Shown here one piece after another: positions 8,823 to 17,414 of a stretch of DNA of 64,000 bases. Location of the stretch: the NCBI RefSeq assembly GCF_014773225.1, contig NZ_JACXAJ010000001.1, positions 62,001 to 126,000 of the forward strand. The letters run 5' to 3'. The translations under genes were made by a program, and so were the position numbers. The notes below the pieces were generated by a model that was given only the letters and a program-made list of their open reading frames with translations, did no database searches and was not told the origin of the DNA. Origin of the DNA: Pontibacter aquaedesilientis (GTDB lineage Bacteria > Bacteroidota > Bacteroidia > Cytophagales > Hymenobacteraceae). The number at the start of each line of letters is the position of its first letter. The stretch's first letter is position 1.

Positions 8823-8830
8823 TACATTTG
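8823..8830 (+). promoter_or_regulatory. Probable -7 element of the T9SS cargo gene
   Basis: TACATTTG matches the Bacteroidota -7 consensus TAnnTTTG and lies 34 bp before the ATG at 8865. The -33 region has only a partial match (CTTTAAC at 8794-8800). It sits in the 140-bp divergent region shared with the histidine kinase. Confidence 0.45.
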
Positions 8831-8864
8831 TGAAAACGATCTTCAAACCCATAACTCTCACACT

Positions 8865-9950
8865 ATGAACATGATCACGATACCCCGTTTTGCCGTTAAG
8901 CTGGTCTTACTGCTGCTGGCGCTACTGCCGCTGCACCAGGTGCTGGCCCAAAAAGCTCAAAAAGAATCACTTGAAATTCACCTTAAACTGAAACGCACAG
9001 CCGATGGCAAAACAGTGGTAATAGACACAACCTTTTCTGCCGCCAGCCACGAGGAGCTGATCAAAGCGATCAAAGCGGCCAACCTGGATACGGCTCATTT
9101 CCCAATGCTCAGAGCGTATACCTTGGATGCGGAAGGCCGTGGCAGGTTAAAAGGAATGGCCATCGACACAGCCAGGCTGCGTAGCCTGGCTGATGTGCAC
9201 ATGCGGGTGATCGTTGCCGACAGCCTGGCTGGGAAAGGGGAGCGTCACATCGAGATCATCAAGATCGATGGGGAAAGTATGTCGCTCAAAGGCCATCCTG
9301 GGCTGCATACCTGGACCGAAAAGGATTCTGGCCGCGCCTTTACGATAAAAGAAGGAAAGCACACTATGGCGATCAGCCCCGGCGAAGGAGAGCGCGTGGT
9401 AGTGAAGCGTATACCTGGTCACTCGAAATCAGACTCGATGATGCGCAAAGAGGGAAATTCTTTCATCAAGATCATAACCGAAGCAGAAACCGGGGATCAT
9501 AAGATATTCCGTATCGAGGCAGACGGGAAAGAGGTGGAAGTGAAGGGAGAGGACGTCGGACTAGGTATAGCCAAACCGGACAGACGGGCTATTTTCATTG
9601 TTCGCAAAGCAAGGGTGGAAGATATTACCGCTCATGAAAAAGAACAATTGAAGGCCACTGGCGCACCCGTGGAAACAAAATCCAGGGAAGAACTCAAGGT
9701 AGAGGAAATCAATTACCACCCAAACCCGAACAACGGCCGCTTCAACCTCAGTTTTACACTCAAAAACAAAGGCACCACTGTAGTCCGGATCATGGATGAC
9801 AAAGGCAGAGAAGTATTTGTGGATACAGTGGAAAAGCTTAGCGGGGAGTATAGCCGCCAGATTGACATCTCCTCATTCGGCTCCGGTCTGTACTTTCTGC
9901 AGGTGGCCCAAAATGGCCGGTACCATACCAAAAAGCTGTTGGTGCAGTAA
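8865..9950 (+). CDS. T9SS-secreted protein with type A C-terminal sorting domain
   Basis: A 361-residue protein. The start is ATG 8865, giving a signal peptide of ~29 residues with a Leu-rich core and a VLAQ end; the longer frame from 8754 is unlikely. The middle (~30-275) is charged, Lys/Glu-rich and matches no family I recognise. The last ~75 residues are a Por-type sorting domain: YHPNPNNGRF, an RIMDDKGREV strand, and the final SGLYFLQV and KKLLVQ. It should be exported by Sec, then carried across the outer membrane by the type IX system. Its divergent pairing with the histidine kinase suggests possible co-regulation. Confidence 0.85.
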   Translation: MNMITIPRFAVKLVLLLLALLPLHQVLAQKAQKESLEIHLKLKRTADGKTVVIDTTFSAASHEELIKAIKAANLDTAHFPMLRAYTLDAEGRGRLKGMAIDTARLRSLADVHMRVIVADSLAGKGERHIEIIKIDGESMSLKGHPGLHTWTEKDSGRAFTIKEGKHTMAISPGEGERVVVKRIPGHSKSDSMMRKEGNSFIKIITEAETGDHKIFRIEADGKEVEVKGEDVGLGIAKPDRRAIFIVRKARVEDITAHEKEQLKATGAPVETKSREELKVEEINYHPNPNNGRFNLSFTLKNKGTTVVRIMDDKGREVFVDTVEKLSGEYSRQIDISSFGSGLYFLQVAQNGRYHTKKLLVQ

Positions 9951-9970
9951 TGCCAATCGAGTGGTAGCGT

Positions 9971-10056
9971 AAGCCAGTGGGGGACTTATCCCACGCCGGG
10001 ATGCGTCCGGGTAATGGAGTAGTGCGCTGCTGGCTTTTCTGAAATGGTCATTTCAG
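9971..10056. terminator. Two hairpins between convergent genes
   Basis: AAGCCAG (9971-9977) pairs with CTGGCTTTT (10030-10038) around a long interior containing a GGG/CCC stem. Directly after it, CTGAAATG and CATTTCAG (10039-10056) form a tight hairpin with a 2-base loop. They follow the T9SS cargo gene and precede the end of the minus-strand gene at 10065. Confidence 0.45.
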
Positions 10057-10064
10057 GTATAGGC

Positions 10065-10292
10065 TTAGTGATGATGGTGGTGGTCGTGGTCGCTGGGTTT
10101 ACTGTTGAGGTTAACCACGGTGCCCGCCCCGAAAAAGACGAACCAGCACAGGTATAGCGCCGAAAAGTTTTCCACCGTCTTGCCGATGAACAGCAGGATC
10201 AGGTTTGCCACGATGGTCATCACCAGGCCTGTTGCCGCTACAAACTGGTACGAGTTCATCTCCCGTGGGTCGTATATCTTGGATAATTTCAT
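10065..10292 (-). CDS. Small two-helix membrane protein with histidine-rich tail
   Basis: A 75-residue protein with two predicted membrane helices (~17-37 and ~45-60). The C-terminus ends SDHDHHHHH. The His/Asp tail could bind Zn, Ni, Co or Cu, but it might simply be low complexity. No named family is recognised. Monocistronic; a TATCTTTG element lies 77 bp upstream. The tail side of the membrane cannot be decided, though an even number of helices puts both ends on the same side. Confidence 0.7.
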   Translation of the reverse strand: MKLSKIYDPREMNSYQFVAATGLVMTIVANLILLFIGKTVENFSALYLCWFVFFGAGTVVNLNSKPSDHDHHHHH

Positions 10293-10368
10293 GTGCCGCT
10301 TCGGTTAAAGGTTATTTTCTGTAACGCTTTTTGGGTGACAGTGGTGCCACTGCTTCAGAATTATCCCG

Positions 10369-10376
10369 CAAAGATA
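10369..10376 (-). promoter_or_regulatory. Possible -7 element of the His-tail membrane protein gene
   Basis: The minus strand reads TATCTTTG here, matching TAnnTTTG, 77 bp before the start codon at 10292. No TTG was found at the expected -33 spacing, so confidence is low. Confidence 0.3.
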
Positions 10377-10524
10377 GCAGAAAGAAGCTGGATTAGGCAT
10401 GGTTAGTGCCAAGGGCCTGAAAGCTGCCTTATGCCAATGGTTGTATTTTTATGTTAAATATATTGGGCTTTACTAACTGTAGCTACAAGGCAGCGTATAC
10501 AGAGGGAAACCAAATCGAAATGAC

Positions 10525-10890
10525 ATGTCAGCAGAAGATAAAAATAAGACACCGAACAGCCCCAAGAATGTAAATGACGAGCATCGCAAAGGCCAAACCA
10601 TGGGAAACAATCCAGACCCATCGGCTAAGCGAAACATCGGGTACGGTGGGGCCATGGAGCGTGCCGACCAAAAAGATAGCCTGGAGAACCTGCACATTGA
10701 AGGCAACGAGGCCACAGGCTATGGCGCTAATGACCCGAACAGCACCGAGGAGTTTGCCCAAGGCCCTGGCTTTGAGTACGAAGGAAGCGACACCGCTATG
10801 GACGATGACGTGAACGGCATCAGAAGTAAACCACAACCGCTCGGCAGCAAAGACACCGAGTCAACGGACAGCGACCCGAGCCGAATCTAG
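10525..10890 (+). CDS. Hydrophilic, probably disordered hypothetical protein
   Basis: A 121-residue protein with no signal or membrane helix, very rich in Asp, Glu, Asn, Ser, Gly and Pro and almost without bulky hydrophobics. It starts MSAEDKNKTPNSPKNVNDEH and contains short Gly-Tyr-Gly patches (NIGYGG, ATGYGAND). I know no domain for it; the composition resembles small stress-associated hydrophilins. It has its own strong terminator at 10916-10951, which supports it as a gene. Confidence 0.65.
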   Translation: MSAEDKNKTPNSPKNVNDEHRKGQTMGNNPDPSAKRNIGYGGAMERADQKDSLENLHIEGNEATGYGANDPNSTEEFAQGPGFEYEGSDTAMDDDVNGIRSKPQPLGSKDTESTDSDPSRI

Positions 10891-10915
10891 GGTATAGCCA
10901 AATGGCTATCAATGC

Positions 10916-10951
10916 AAAAGCCCCGCCACAGGAATGTGGCGGGGCTTTTTT
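10916..10951. terminator. Bidirectional terminator
   Basis: A strong stem of AAAAGCCCCGCCACA and TGTGGCGGGGCTTTTT with a GGAA loop. It lies between the convergent hydrophilic protein gene (+) and the RNA helicase gene (-), with A- and T-runs on both sides. Confidence 0.88.
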
Positions 10952-10970
10952 ATAGGTATGGGCGAAGCTG

Positions 10971-12377
10971 TTAAGCTTCTCTCACCGAAGAAGTCCTGCC
11001 TTGGCTGTTGCCTCTGGAATTCTTGTTGCGCCAAGAGCCACTGCGGCCTCCGCCACTTGTACGGCTGCCTGCAGAACTGTTCGCGTTGGGGCGGTTGCCT
11101 CCAGTGCTGCTGCCACCAGTGCGGTTTTCAGCATTTCGGCTTCCAGCATTTCGGTTTTCACCGTTACGATTTCTACCACCACGGTTGCCGCCCGGCTTAG
11201 GGCCTTTCGGAGCTTTTGCAGATTCCAGGTTCAGGGCCAGGTGAGAAGGCAATGCAAACGGATGGTCTGCTTTTACAGTCAACTGTTTGTTGATGAGCTT
11301 TTGGATGTCGCGCAGGTAAGCACGCTCCTCTGTATCGCAGAATGACAGGGCAACGCCGTTATTTCCCGCACGACCAGTACGGCCAATGCGGTGCACATAG
11401 GTCTCCGGCTCGTTTGGCAGCTCATAGTTGATCACATGCGACAGTTCTTCCACGTCAATGCCGCGGGCCGCTATGTCGGTGGCTACCAGCACGCGGGTAG
11501 TGCCAGCCTTAAAGTTACCCAAAGCACGCTGACGCGCATTCTGTGACTTGTTACCATGAATGGCCTCGGCCTGTATGTTAGCTTTGTTGAGGTCCTTCAC
11601 CACGCGATCGGCGCCGTGTTTGGTGCGAGTAAACACCAGCACACGCTCAATGTCGCTATCATCGAGAATATGTTTCAGCAGATGGCGCTTATCGTTCTTC
11701 TCCACCAGGTATAGCGCCTGCTCCACCTTCTCGGCAGTAGACGAAACCGGGGTTACCTCCACTTTCACTGGATTCACCAAGATGGTGTCAGCCAGCTTTT
11801 GGATAACGGGGGGCATGGTAGCCGAGAAGAATAATGACTGGCGCTGCTGCGGCAGCATCGGTATAATGCGCTTAATGTCATGGATAAAGCCCATGTCCAG
11901 CATGCGGTCTGCCTCATCCAGCACAAAGAACTCGACTTTCTTCAGGTTGATGAAACCCTGCCCGATCAGGTCGAGCAGACGGCCCGGTGTGGCAATCAGC
12001 ACGTCCACGCCGCGCTTGAGGGTCTGTACCTGGGCATGCTGCGACACGCCACCAAATATCACAGTGTGTCTGATGTTGGTATTCTTGCCATAGGCTGCAA
12101 AGCTGTCGTTGATCTGGATAGCCAGTTCGCGCGTAGGGGTCAGAATAAGTGTTTTTATGGAATTGGATGATCTGTCTTTCTGGTTGTGCAGGAGCTGCAA
12201 TATAGGGATGGCGAAAGCCGCCGTCTTGCCTGTGCCTGTCTGGGCGCAGCCAAGCAGGTCGTTGCCTGCCAAAAGGTGAGGGATAGCCTGTTCCTGTATA
12301 GGCGTTGGCTGAGTGTAGCCTTCCGCCTGAAGCGCCTTCAGGATAGGTTCAACTAATTGTAATTCGCTAAATGTCAT
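10971..12377 (-). CDS. rhlE: DEAD-box ATP-dependent RNA helicase, RhlE type
   Basis: A 468-residue helicase that unwinds RNA using ATP, probably in ribosome assembly or RNA decay and cold adaptation. All core motifs are visible: Q motif with [18 protein letters not shown] (Walker A), PTRELA, GG, TPGR, DEAD, SAT, then in the second RecA domain [18 protein letters not shown] and HRIGRTGR. After ~390 the protein becomes an ~80-residue Gly/Asn/Arg/Ser tail with RGG-like and NR repeats, typical of RhlE-type helicases and likely RNA-binding. It is monocistronic, with TACCTTTG 24 bp upstream. Confidence 0.93.
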   Translation of the reverse strand: MTFSELQLVEPILKALQAEGYTQPTPIQEQAIPHLLAGNDLLGCAQTGTGKTAAFAIPILQLLHNQKDRSSNSIKTLILTPTRELAIQINDSFAAYGKNTNIRHTVIFGGVSQHAQVQTLKRGVDVLIATPGRLLDLIGQGFINLKKVEFFVLDEADRMLDMGFIHDIKRIIPMLPQQRQSLFFSATMPPVIQKLADTILVNPVKVEVTPVSSTAEKVEQALYLVEKNDKRHLLKHILDDSDIERVLVFTRTKHGADRVVKDLNKANIQAEAIHGNKSQNARQRALGNFKAGTTRVLVATDIAARGIDVEELSHVINYELPNEPETYVHRIGRTGRAGNNGVALSFCDTEERAYLRDIQKLINKQLTVKADHPFALPSHLALNLESAKAPKGPKPGGNRGGRNRNGENRNAGSRNAENRTGGSSTGGNRPNANSSAGSRTSGGGRSGSWRNKNSRGNSQGRTSSVREA

Positions 12378-12400
12378 GTATGATTGTTTATTGCAAGCTG

Positions 12401-12408
12401 CAAAGGTA
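12401..12408 (-). promoter_or_regulatory. Probable -7 element of the RNA helicase gene
   Basis: The minus strand reads TACCTTTG, the same octamer as in front of the NdpA-family gene and copA, 24 bp before the ATG at 12377. This would leave a 5' leader of only about 15-20 nt. No clear -33 TTG was found. Confidence 0.4.
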
Positions 12409-12562
12409 AGTTTATAAATCGGCTTGCTTTGATTTATTTGCTGACAACCACTTCCGGCGTTATAAGCCTGCTTGTTTTGTCAGTCAGGGGTACAACAGGC
12501 GCGAAGGTACAATAATTCAAACCACACCAAATAGAACCCACTAGCACAGCGCTTGACCGGAT

Positions 12563-12595
12563 ATCGCTCGCAAGCAAAATGTTTTGTTAGATTTG
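12563..12595 (+). promoter_or_regulatory. Promoter of the AraC-HMA regulator gene
   Basis: TTG at 12563-12565 and TAGATTTG at 12588-12595 are separated by 22 bases, fitting the Bacteroidota TTG-N17-23-TAnnTTTG promoter. Transcription would start near 12602, leaving a ~67-nt leader before ATG 12669. Confidence 0.5.
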
Positions 12596-12668
12596 TGGGC
12601 GCTACGAGCCGACAACTTTTCGGTGCAGGAGCGTGTTAAAATCAACAGGTAACCCTTTAAACTATGCC

Positions 12669-13256
12669 ATGCCCAACTTCTACACCATTCATATCCGTAA
12701 TATGGTCTGCCCCCGCTGCATCAATGTGGTGACTGAAGAATTGGAGAAACTACAGTTACAACCGGTGGAGGTTCGGCTTGGGGAGGTGCAGTTGGCGGGA
12801 GAGCCCAGTACAGAACAGCTGGAGCAGCTCAGGCAGGTGCTTTTACAGAACGGCTTCGAGCTGCTCGAAGACAAAAAGGCGGAGATGGTCGAGAAGGTTA
12901 AACTGGCCATTATCGGACTGATCCGTTCAGGCGAAGTCGAGAATCTGAGCACGAACATATCGGATTACCTGGCAGAGGCCCTGGGGCGCGACTACCACTA
13001 CCTCAGTGGCCTTTTTTCGTCGGAGGAGGGCGTTACGATCGCCCGATATGTGGTTTTGCAGAAGGTGGAGCGGGCCAAGGAACTATTGGCATACAATGAG
13101 TTGAGCCTGAGTCAGATCAGCTACCAGCTTGGCTACAGCAGCGTGGCGCACCTCTCGGGCCAGTTCAGGCAGGTGACGGGTATGTCGCCGAGCGAGTATA
13201 AAAAGAATGCCTCCCGTTTCCGCAAGCCCCTCGACCAGGTGGGAGGCAAGGATTAA
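12669..13256 (+). CDS. AraC-type regulator with HMA-like metal-binding N-terminus
   Basis: A 195-residue protein. Residues ~1-68 resemble a heavy-metal-associated domain, with MVCPRC in the place of the usual MxCxxC. Residues ~90-190 form an AraC/XylS helix-turn-helix domain: ERAKELLAYNELSLSQISYQLGYSS, then HLSGQFRQVTGMSPSEYK. The combination suggests a copper-sensing activator, in line with copA 4 kb downstream. ATG 12669 was chosen; an upstream GTG (12633) is in frame but precedes non-conserved residues, and ATG 12664 is out of frame. A weak hairpin spans its 3' flank into the convergent gene. Confidence 0.82.
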   Translation: MPNFYTIHIRNMVCPRCINVVTEELEKLQLQPVEVRLGEVQLAGEPSTEQLEQLRQVLLQNGFELLEDKKAEMVEKVKLAIIGLIRSGEVENLSTNISDYLAEALGRDYHYLSGLFSSEEGVTIARYVVLQKVERAKELLAYNELSLSQISYQLGYSSVAHLSGQFRQVTGMSPSEYKKNASRFRKPLDQVGGKD

Positions 13257-13301
13257 GGGAGGCATTTACAGAATATCCATTGAACCCGGCCAGCCCCCGA
13301 A

Positions 13302-13736
13302 CTAAGAGTGGAAGGGAGGCCGGTTTTCCGGTATGATAAACTCTTCTCTGATGAAATCCAGAATCTCAGGGGAAAGCGGTTTGGAGAAGAACTCTTTCAC
13401 TTCCTTGTGGCTTCTGGCACACTGAATGTCTTTGCGGTCCACGGCCGACGAAAGCATGAACAGGTTACACTTCTGCAGGGCATCTTTCGGCAACTTGCCG
13501 TACTCCTCAATAAAGTTCCAGCCATCCATTCCCGGCATGTTTATGTCCAGAAAAATAAGGTCCGGGAAAGCATCTCCTGAAGGTGTAGCGGTGGTTTTGA
13601 GAAAATTCAGGGCTTCTTCAGCACCCTGAAAACTAATCACCTCTTCTGCAAAGCTTTCATTTCGTATGATACTCTCGCAAACGAAGTTGTTCACTTCATC
13701 GTCATCAATCAAAACTACTCTTTTCAATAAATTCAT
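13302..13736 (-). CDS. Single-domain (CheY-like) response regulator
   Basis: A 144-residue stand-alone receiver domain with no DNA-binding part. It has the acidic DDDE cluster at ~11-14, phosphoacceptor Asp in FLDINMPGMDGW, the SSAVD switch region and the FSKPL lysine motif. It starts 2 bp after the stop codon of the PAS histidine kinase upstream, so the two are co-transcribed and are a likely kinase/receiver pair. The output must be a protein interaction or phosphotransfer to another protein. Confidence 0.92.
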   Translation of the reverse strand: MNLLKRVVLIDDDEVNNFVCESIIRNESFAEEVISFQGAEEALNFLKTTATPSGDAFPDLIFLDINMPGMDGWNFIEEYGKLPKDALQKCNLFMLSSAVDRKDIQCARSHKEVKEFFSKPLSPEILDFIREEFIIPENRPPFHS

Positions 13737-13738
13737 TA

Positions 13739-16700
13739 CTACACGTTGTATCTAAAATATATACTAAAGGTGGTGCCCATTCCCACCTTGCTGTCAACTT
13801 CCACTTTCCCGCCGAGTAGTTCGGCCTGTGTTTTTACAAGATGAAGGCCCAGACCCCTGCCTTCTGTGTGCGGGTGGAATCGTTTGTAAAGTCCAAAGAC
13901 CTTATCTTTTTCCTTATGGAGGTTAATTCCAAGCCCATTATCGGACACACTCAGACAAATATAATTAGGAATTATGGAAGTTTTAATCTGTAGCTGCAAA
14001 ATTCTGTCAGGAGATTTGTATTTAAAGGCATTGGTTACAAGATTATGCATGATGCTATGCACATAACTCCGCACTGCGACCACGCTCGGGGCCTCGCTGA
14101 AGTTGGTCACAATGTTGGCATGCTCGTCCATCACTTCTTCCGGTAAGCTACCCACCACATCCTCAAGTATTTCGCCAAAGTTCACCTCTTCTCGCACTTT
14201 GTTTAACTCGCTGCGAATGGTCAGAATATCGTTCAGGTCACGAATAGTGGCATCCAACAACTTGGCAGATTTAAACAGGTTGTCGATAATGCGGGAGTTC
14301 ATGGGGGTGTCGGGCTTGCTTTTGTTATAGATGGTGGTGAGCCCCAGGATGTTGGCGATGGGGGCGCGGAGGTTGTGAGATACGATGTAGGCAAACTGCT
14401 GCAGGTTTTGATTTTGCTTCAGCAACTGGTCTGTGAGCTCGTTGCGTTTCTCCTCGGCCAATTTATACTGCGTCATGTCTGAGGCAGAGCCATCGAGGCG
14501 GTATACCTGACCCGACTCGTTGATTTTAGGGGATATCCGCAGCATGAACCATTTCAGTTCCTGCTTGCGCGTCCAGATGCGAAGTTCGCAGTGCTGTCTT
14601 TCTCCGGCCAAAAGCTTCGGTATAACCTGCTCCTGTAGGTATGTCCTGTCCTGCTCGTGTACGGTATGCAGCCAAAGGGACGGGTTTCCAAGAAATTCCT
14701 CTTCAGCATAGCCTGTCAGTTCCACGGATTGCGGACTGACATAAATGAGGTTGAGGTTGGTGTCGGCTGAGAAAATCACCTCTGGTATGTTCTCGAGCGT
14801 TGACTGCAGCAGATTTTTGGCCCTGAGCACTTCCTGCTCTGTGTTCTTGCGGTCCGTTATATCCTGCACGGAGCCATGGAACCTGGTGAGTTTGCCGGCT
14901 TCATCAAATTCAGGTTCGCCAATCTCAATTAATATGCGCGTGCTGCCGTCCGGGCGCACAATACTGTGCTCAAACGAAAAGATCTCCCTGCTCTTGGCTG
15001 CAGCTTTATAGGCCTGCACAATCAATTCGCGCTCTTGCTCGGGCACGAAACGCAATACATTTTGCAAAGTCGGCTGAAAGGCCATTTTAGACACGCCGTA
15101 AATATCATAAACACTGTCAGACCAAGTAAGGATTTCCCGATCAAAGTCGAGTTCCCAGTTCCCCAGATGCGCCAGGTGCTGCGCCCTGGCCAACTGTTCT
15201 TCGTTGCGCTTGATCGTCTCCATGGCCAGCTTGCGTTCCGAGATATTGAGGATGCTCAACGATACGGCCAATACATTGTTTTGAGGGTCTAATACAGGCC
15301 GCAGCGCTATTTCATGCCAGAATGCCCCATGGCCGGTTTCGTAGATCACGGTCTGTCCCTGCAAGACTTTGGCGTGATTGGCCTTTAACTGACCGGCCAT
15401 GCTTTTATCCACGAGGTGGAGAATATTCTGCCCGGCCTGAAGGTCCTGCAGGAGCATGGCGCGGACATCCTGCTTCGCCACGGCATTGAACATGATAATG
15501 TGAAGGGACTGATCTAGCAGGTATATCGCCTGTGGCGAACTGTCAAGCAAAGCCCGCAGGTTGGCCTCGCTTTTGACAAGCTGTTGCTGGGCCACTTTCT
15601 GGTCAGTCAGGTCGATCATGGTGCCGTTCCAGATCACTTGGCCGGCGCCTTTTAAGGTGGGAAGTCCGTGGGCCTGCACCCACTTCCAGTTTTCTGTGTG
15701 TTGTTGCCATATCCTGAACACCACCACCAGCGGCTCCAGGGTGCGGTAGGAGTTTAGCAGTGCCTGCTGCACTTTTGGCGTATCGCTCCGTTTTATGTGA
15801 TGGTACAAGGCGGAGGGGTCGGCATACAAATCCGCAGGGTTGATCTGGAAAAGGGGTTCAATGCCGGCACTCACAAACGTGAACGAATAGTCGGTGTCAC
15901 TGCTCATCTGAAGCTGAAAGACCGCGCCAGGTATGCTGGAACTGATCTCAAGCAGCTGCTTCTCGCTCTTCTGCAGTTTTTCGATCATCTTTTGCCTTTC
16001 ATCCACGTTCATGGCCACCACCAGCCGAGGCACGTGAGGGCCGGACACAGACAAGGCGTGTGATTTTACCTCCACGTCGAACACGCTGCCATCCTTGCGC
16101 ATGTGGCGTGCCCTGCTGGACTGAGACTCTAGCTTATCCTGCTTGTTCAGTTTGTACTTCAGCAGTGGCACGTCTATTTCAGGACGTATATGGAAGATGG
16201 TTTTAGCCAGAAATTCAGCCCTGGTGTAGCCATACTCTTTGAGCGCGGCTTCGTTCACTTGCAGAAACTGTAAGGTATGCTGATCATATACCCACATTGG
16301 CATCGGATTGCGATCAAACAGCATTTTGTACTGGTTCTGACTCTCCAGCAAAGCTTTTTCCAACTGCTGCCTCCCGGTAATCTGGGCGTTGAGCAGGGCA
16401 TTGTCTCTCCGCAACCGTTGGATAATGCTGCGCACCAGCACAATGGCGATGATTGTCACCAAAAGCGCCAGCCCCAGCAGCATTCTGTGGATTCTGACAA
16501 AGTGCGTGACAGAGCCGGTGGCTTTCTGCCCGCTTTGGCGGGTGGCATTGTGGATATTGTCGCTCAACTGGTTTAGCAGGTTCTGGTGCTGCCGGTACTC
16601 AGGGGTTAAAATATTGTGATTGAAAGATATAGCTGCCTGCCTGTCTCCCGCTCGGCTCAGTTCCAATAAGTGGACGATCAGGGTGTCGTGCACAGAAGTT

Positions 16701-17086
16701 TCCTGCTCAAACCTCCGGAGAATAGCTAGCCGACCCTTGTCTACAAAGAGTTTATTTAATCGGGCAATAATTTTTTTGTTCTGAGCTTGGGTATTTATAA
16801 TCTCAAACTCATATTCCTGCTTGTCAACATCGGAAGAAGTAGTAAGATGCAGCAGTATAGCCTTATGTATGGTGTTTTCGTTGTCTTGAAGCTTATCTAT
16901 TAGTTCCAGATCGAGCAACATTCTCGATACGTATGCCTCTTGGTTTTCCTGTATGTCTCGGGCCTGGAAAAAGGTATAGGAGATAATGATGAGTAGTGTC
17001 AGGAGCAACCCCGAAAACGCCAGCAACACATAATGTATTGTGCGCAAGGATTGCGGTGTAAAAGGTAAGTTGTTTGTTTTCAGCAT
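13739..17086 (-). CDS. Large multi-PAS membrane histidine kinase
   Basis: A 1115-residue sensor kinase. From the N-terminus: membrane helix (~16-38), an extracytoplasmic four-helix-bundle-like region (~40-190), a second helix (~200-220), about five PAS/PAC domains (~240-870), HisKA with H904 in IVSHNLRAPIANI, and an ATPase domain with NLVTNAFKY, DNGLGI and GRGLGLHLV. ATG 17086 gives a better N-terminus than the upstream GTG at 17110. The PAS array implies sensing of small ligands or redox state. It is followed after 2 bp by its probable CheY-like partner and lies between two copper genes, but no metal-binding motif stands out in it. Confidence 0.9.
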   Translation of the reverse strand: MLKTNNLPFTPQSLRTIHYVLLAFSGLLLTLLIIISYTFFQARDIQENQEAYVSRMLLDLELIDKLQDNENTIHKAILLHLTTSSDVDKQEYEFEIINTQAQNKKIIARLNKLFVDKGRLAILRRFEQETSVHDTLIVHLLELSRAGDRQAAISFNHNILTPEYRQHQNLLNQLSDNIHNATRQSGQKATGSVTHFVRIHRMLLGLALLVTIIAIVLVRSIIQRLRRDNALLNAQITGRQQLEKALLESQNQYKMLFDRNPMPMWVYDQHTLQFLQVNEAALKEYGYTRAEFLAKTIFHIRPEIDVPLLKYKLNKQDKLESQSSRARHMRKDGSVFDVEVKSHALSVSGPHVPRLVVAMNVDERQKMIEKLQKSEKQLLEISSSIPGAVFQLQMSSDTDYSFTFVSAGIEPLFQINPADLYADPSALYHHIKRSDTPKVQQALLNSYRTLEPLVVVFRIWQQHTENWKWVQAHGLPTLKGAGQVIWNGTMIDLTDQKVAQQQLVKSEANLRALLDSSPQAIYLLDQSLHIIMFNAVAKQDVRAMLLQDLQAGQNILHLVDKSMAGQLKANHAKVLQGQTVIYETGHGAFWHEIALRPVLDPQNNVLAVSLSILNISERKLAMETIKRNEEQLARAQHLAHLGNWELDFDREILTWSDSVYDIYGVSKMAFQPTLQNVLRFVPEQERELIVQAYKAAAKSREIFSFEHSIVRPDGSTRILIEIGEPEFDEAGKLTRFHGSVQDITDRKNTEQEVLRAKNLLQSTLENIPEVIFSADTNLNLIYVSPQSVELTGYAEEEFLGNPSLWLHTVHEQDRTYLQEQVIPKLLAGERQHCELRIWTRKQELKWFMLRISPKINESGQVYRLDGSASDMTQYKLAEEKRNELTDQLLKQNQNLQQFAYIVSHNLRAPIANILGLTTIYNKSKPDTPMNSRIIDNLFKSAKLLDATIRDLNDILTIRSELNKVREEVNFGEILEDVVGSLPEEVMDEHANIVTNFSEAPSVVAVRSYVHSIMHNLVTNAFKYKSPDRILQLQIKTSIIPNYICLSVSDNGLGINLHKEKDKVFGLYKRFHPHTEGRGLGLHLVKTQAELLGGKVEVDSKVGMGTTFSIYFRYNV

Positions 17087-17249
17087 GGGTCGTTTGGCGT
17101 GGCGCAACACAGTGAAAATGCGGTAAATAGCCTATGCATCGATAGACTGAAGGGTAAGCAAGCCGCCGTATTGCTATACAACTTTACTAAATCCGTTCTA
17201 TAATAGCAACAATTACCGCTGGTATACATTCAAAGAATCCAATGTTTGG

Positions 17250-17273
17250 TCAGGTATACAATCAGGTATACAA
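17250..17273. repeat. Tandem 12-bp repeat, TCAGGTATACAA x2
   Basis: Two identical 12-mers lie end to end, about 140 bp before the copA start codon. A related GGTATACA is at 17221-17228. They could be an operator in the divergent control region, or just local duplication of the over-represented octamer. Confidence 0.75.
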
Positions 17274-17368
17274 AAAGTAGCATGGGTTGAAGGCCGCCCT
17301 GGAACGGCGTAACCTAAATCTGTAAATCTTATGCAGGATTATATAAAGCGCTGGCCTTTAACTGTGCG

Positions 17369-17376
17369 TACCTTTG
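17369..17376 (+). promoter_or_regulatory. Probable -7 element of copA
   Basis: TACCTTTG matches TAnnTTTG and lies 38 bp before ATG 17415. No TTG is found at the normal -33 spacing, which would suit an activator-dependent promoter, for example one using the AraC-HMA regulator at 12669; that link is inference. Confidence 0.45.
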
Positions 17377-17414
17377 TTATGTTAGATTTTCAAGCAACTA
17401 AGTGAAACTGGCCA

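Larger units (their letters stand above)
17087..17414. other. Divergent intergenic region between PAS kinase and copA
   Basis: About 330 bp. It holds three GGTATACA sites (17221, 17253, 17265), two of them in a tandem 12-bp repeat, and a copA -7 element at 17369-17376. No gene is supported. Confidence 0.6.
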
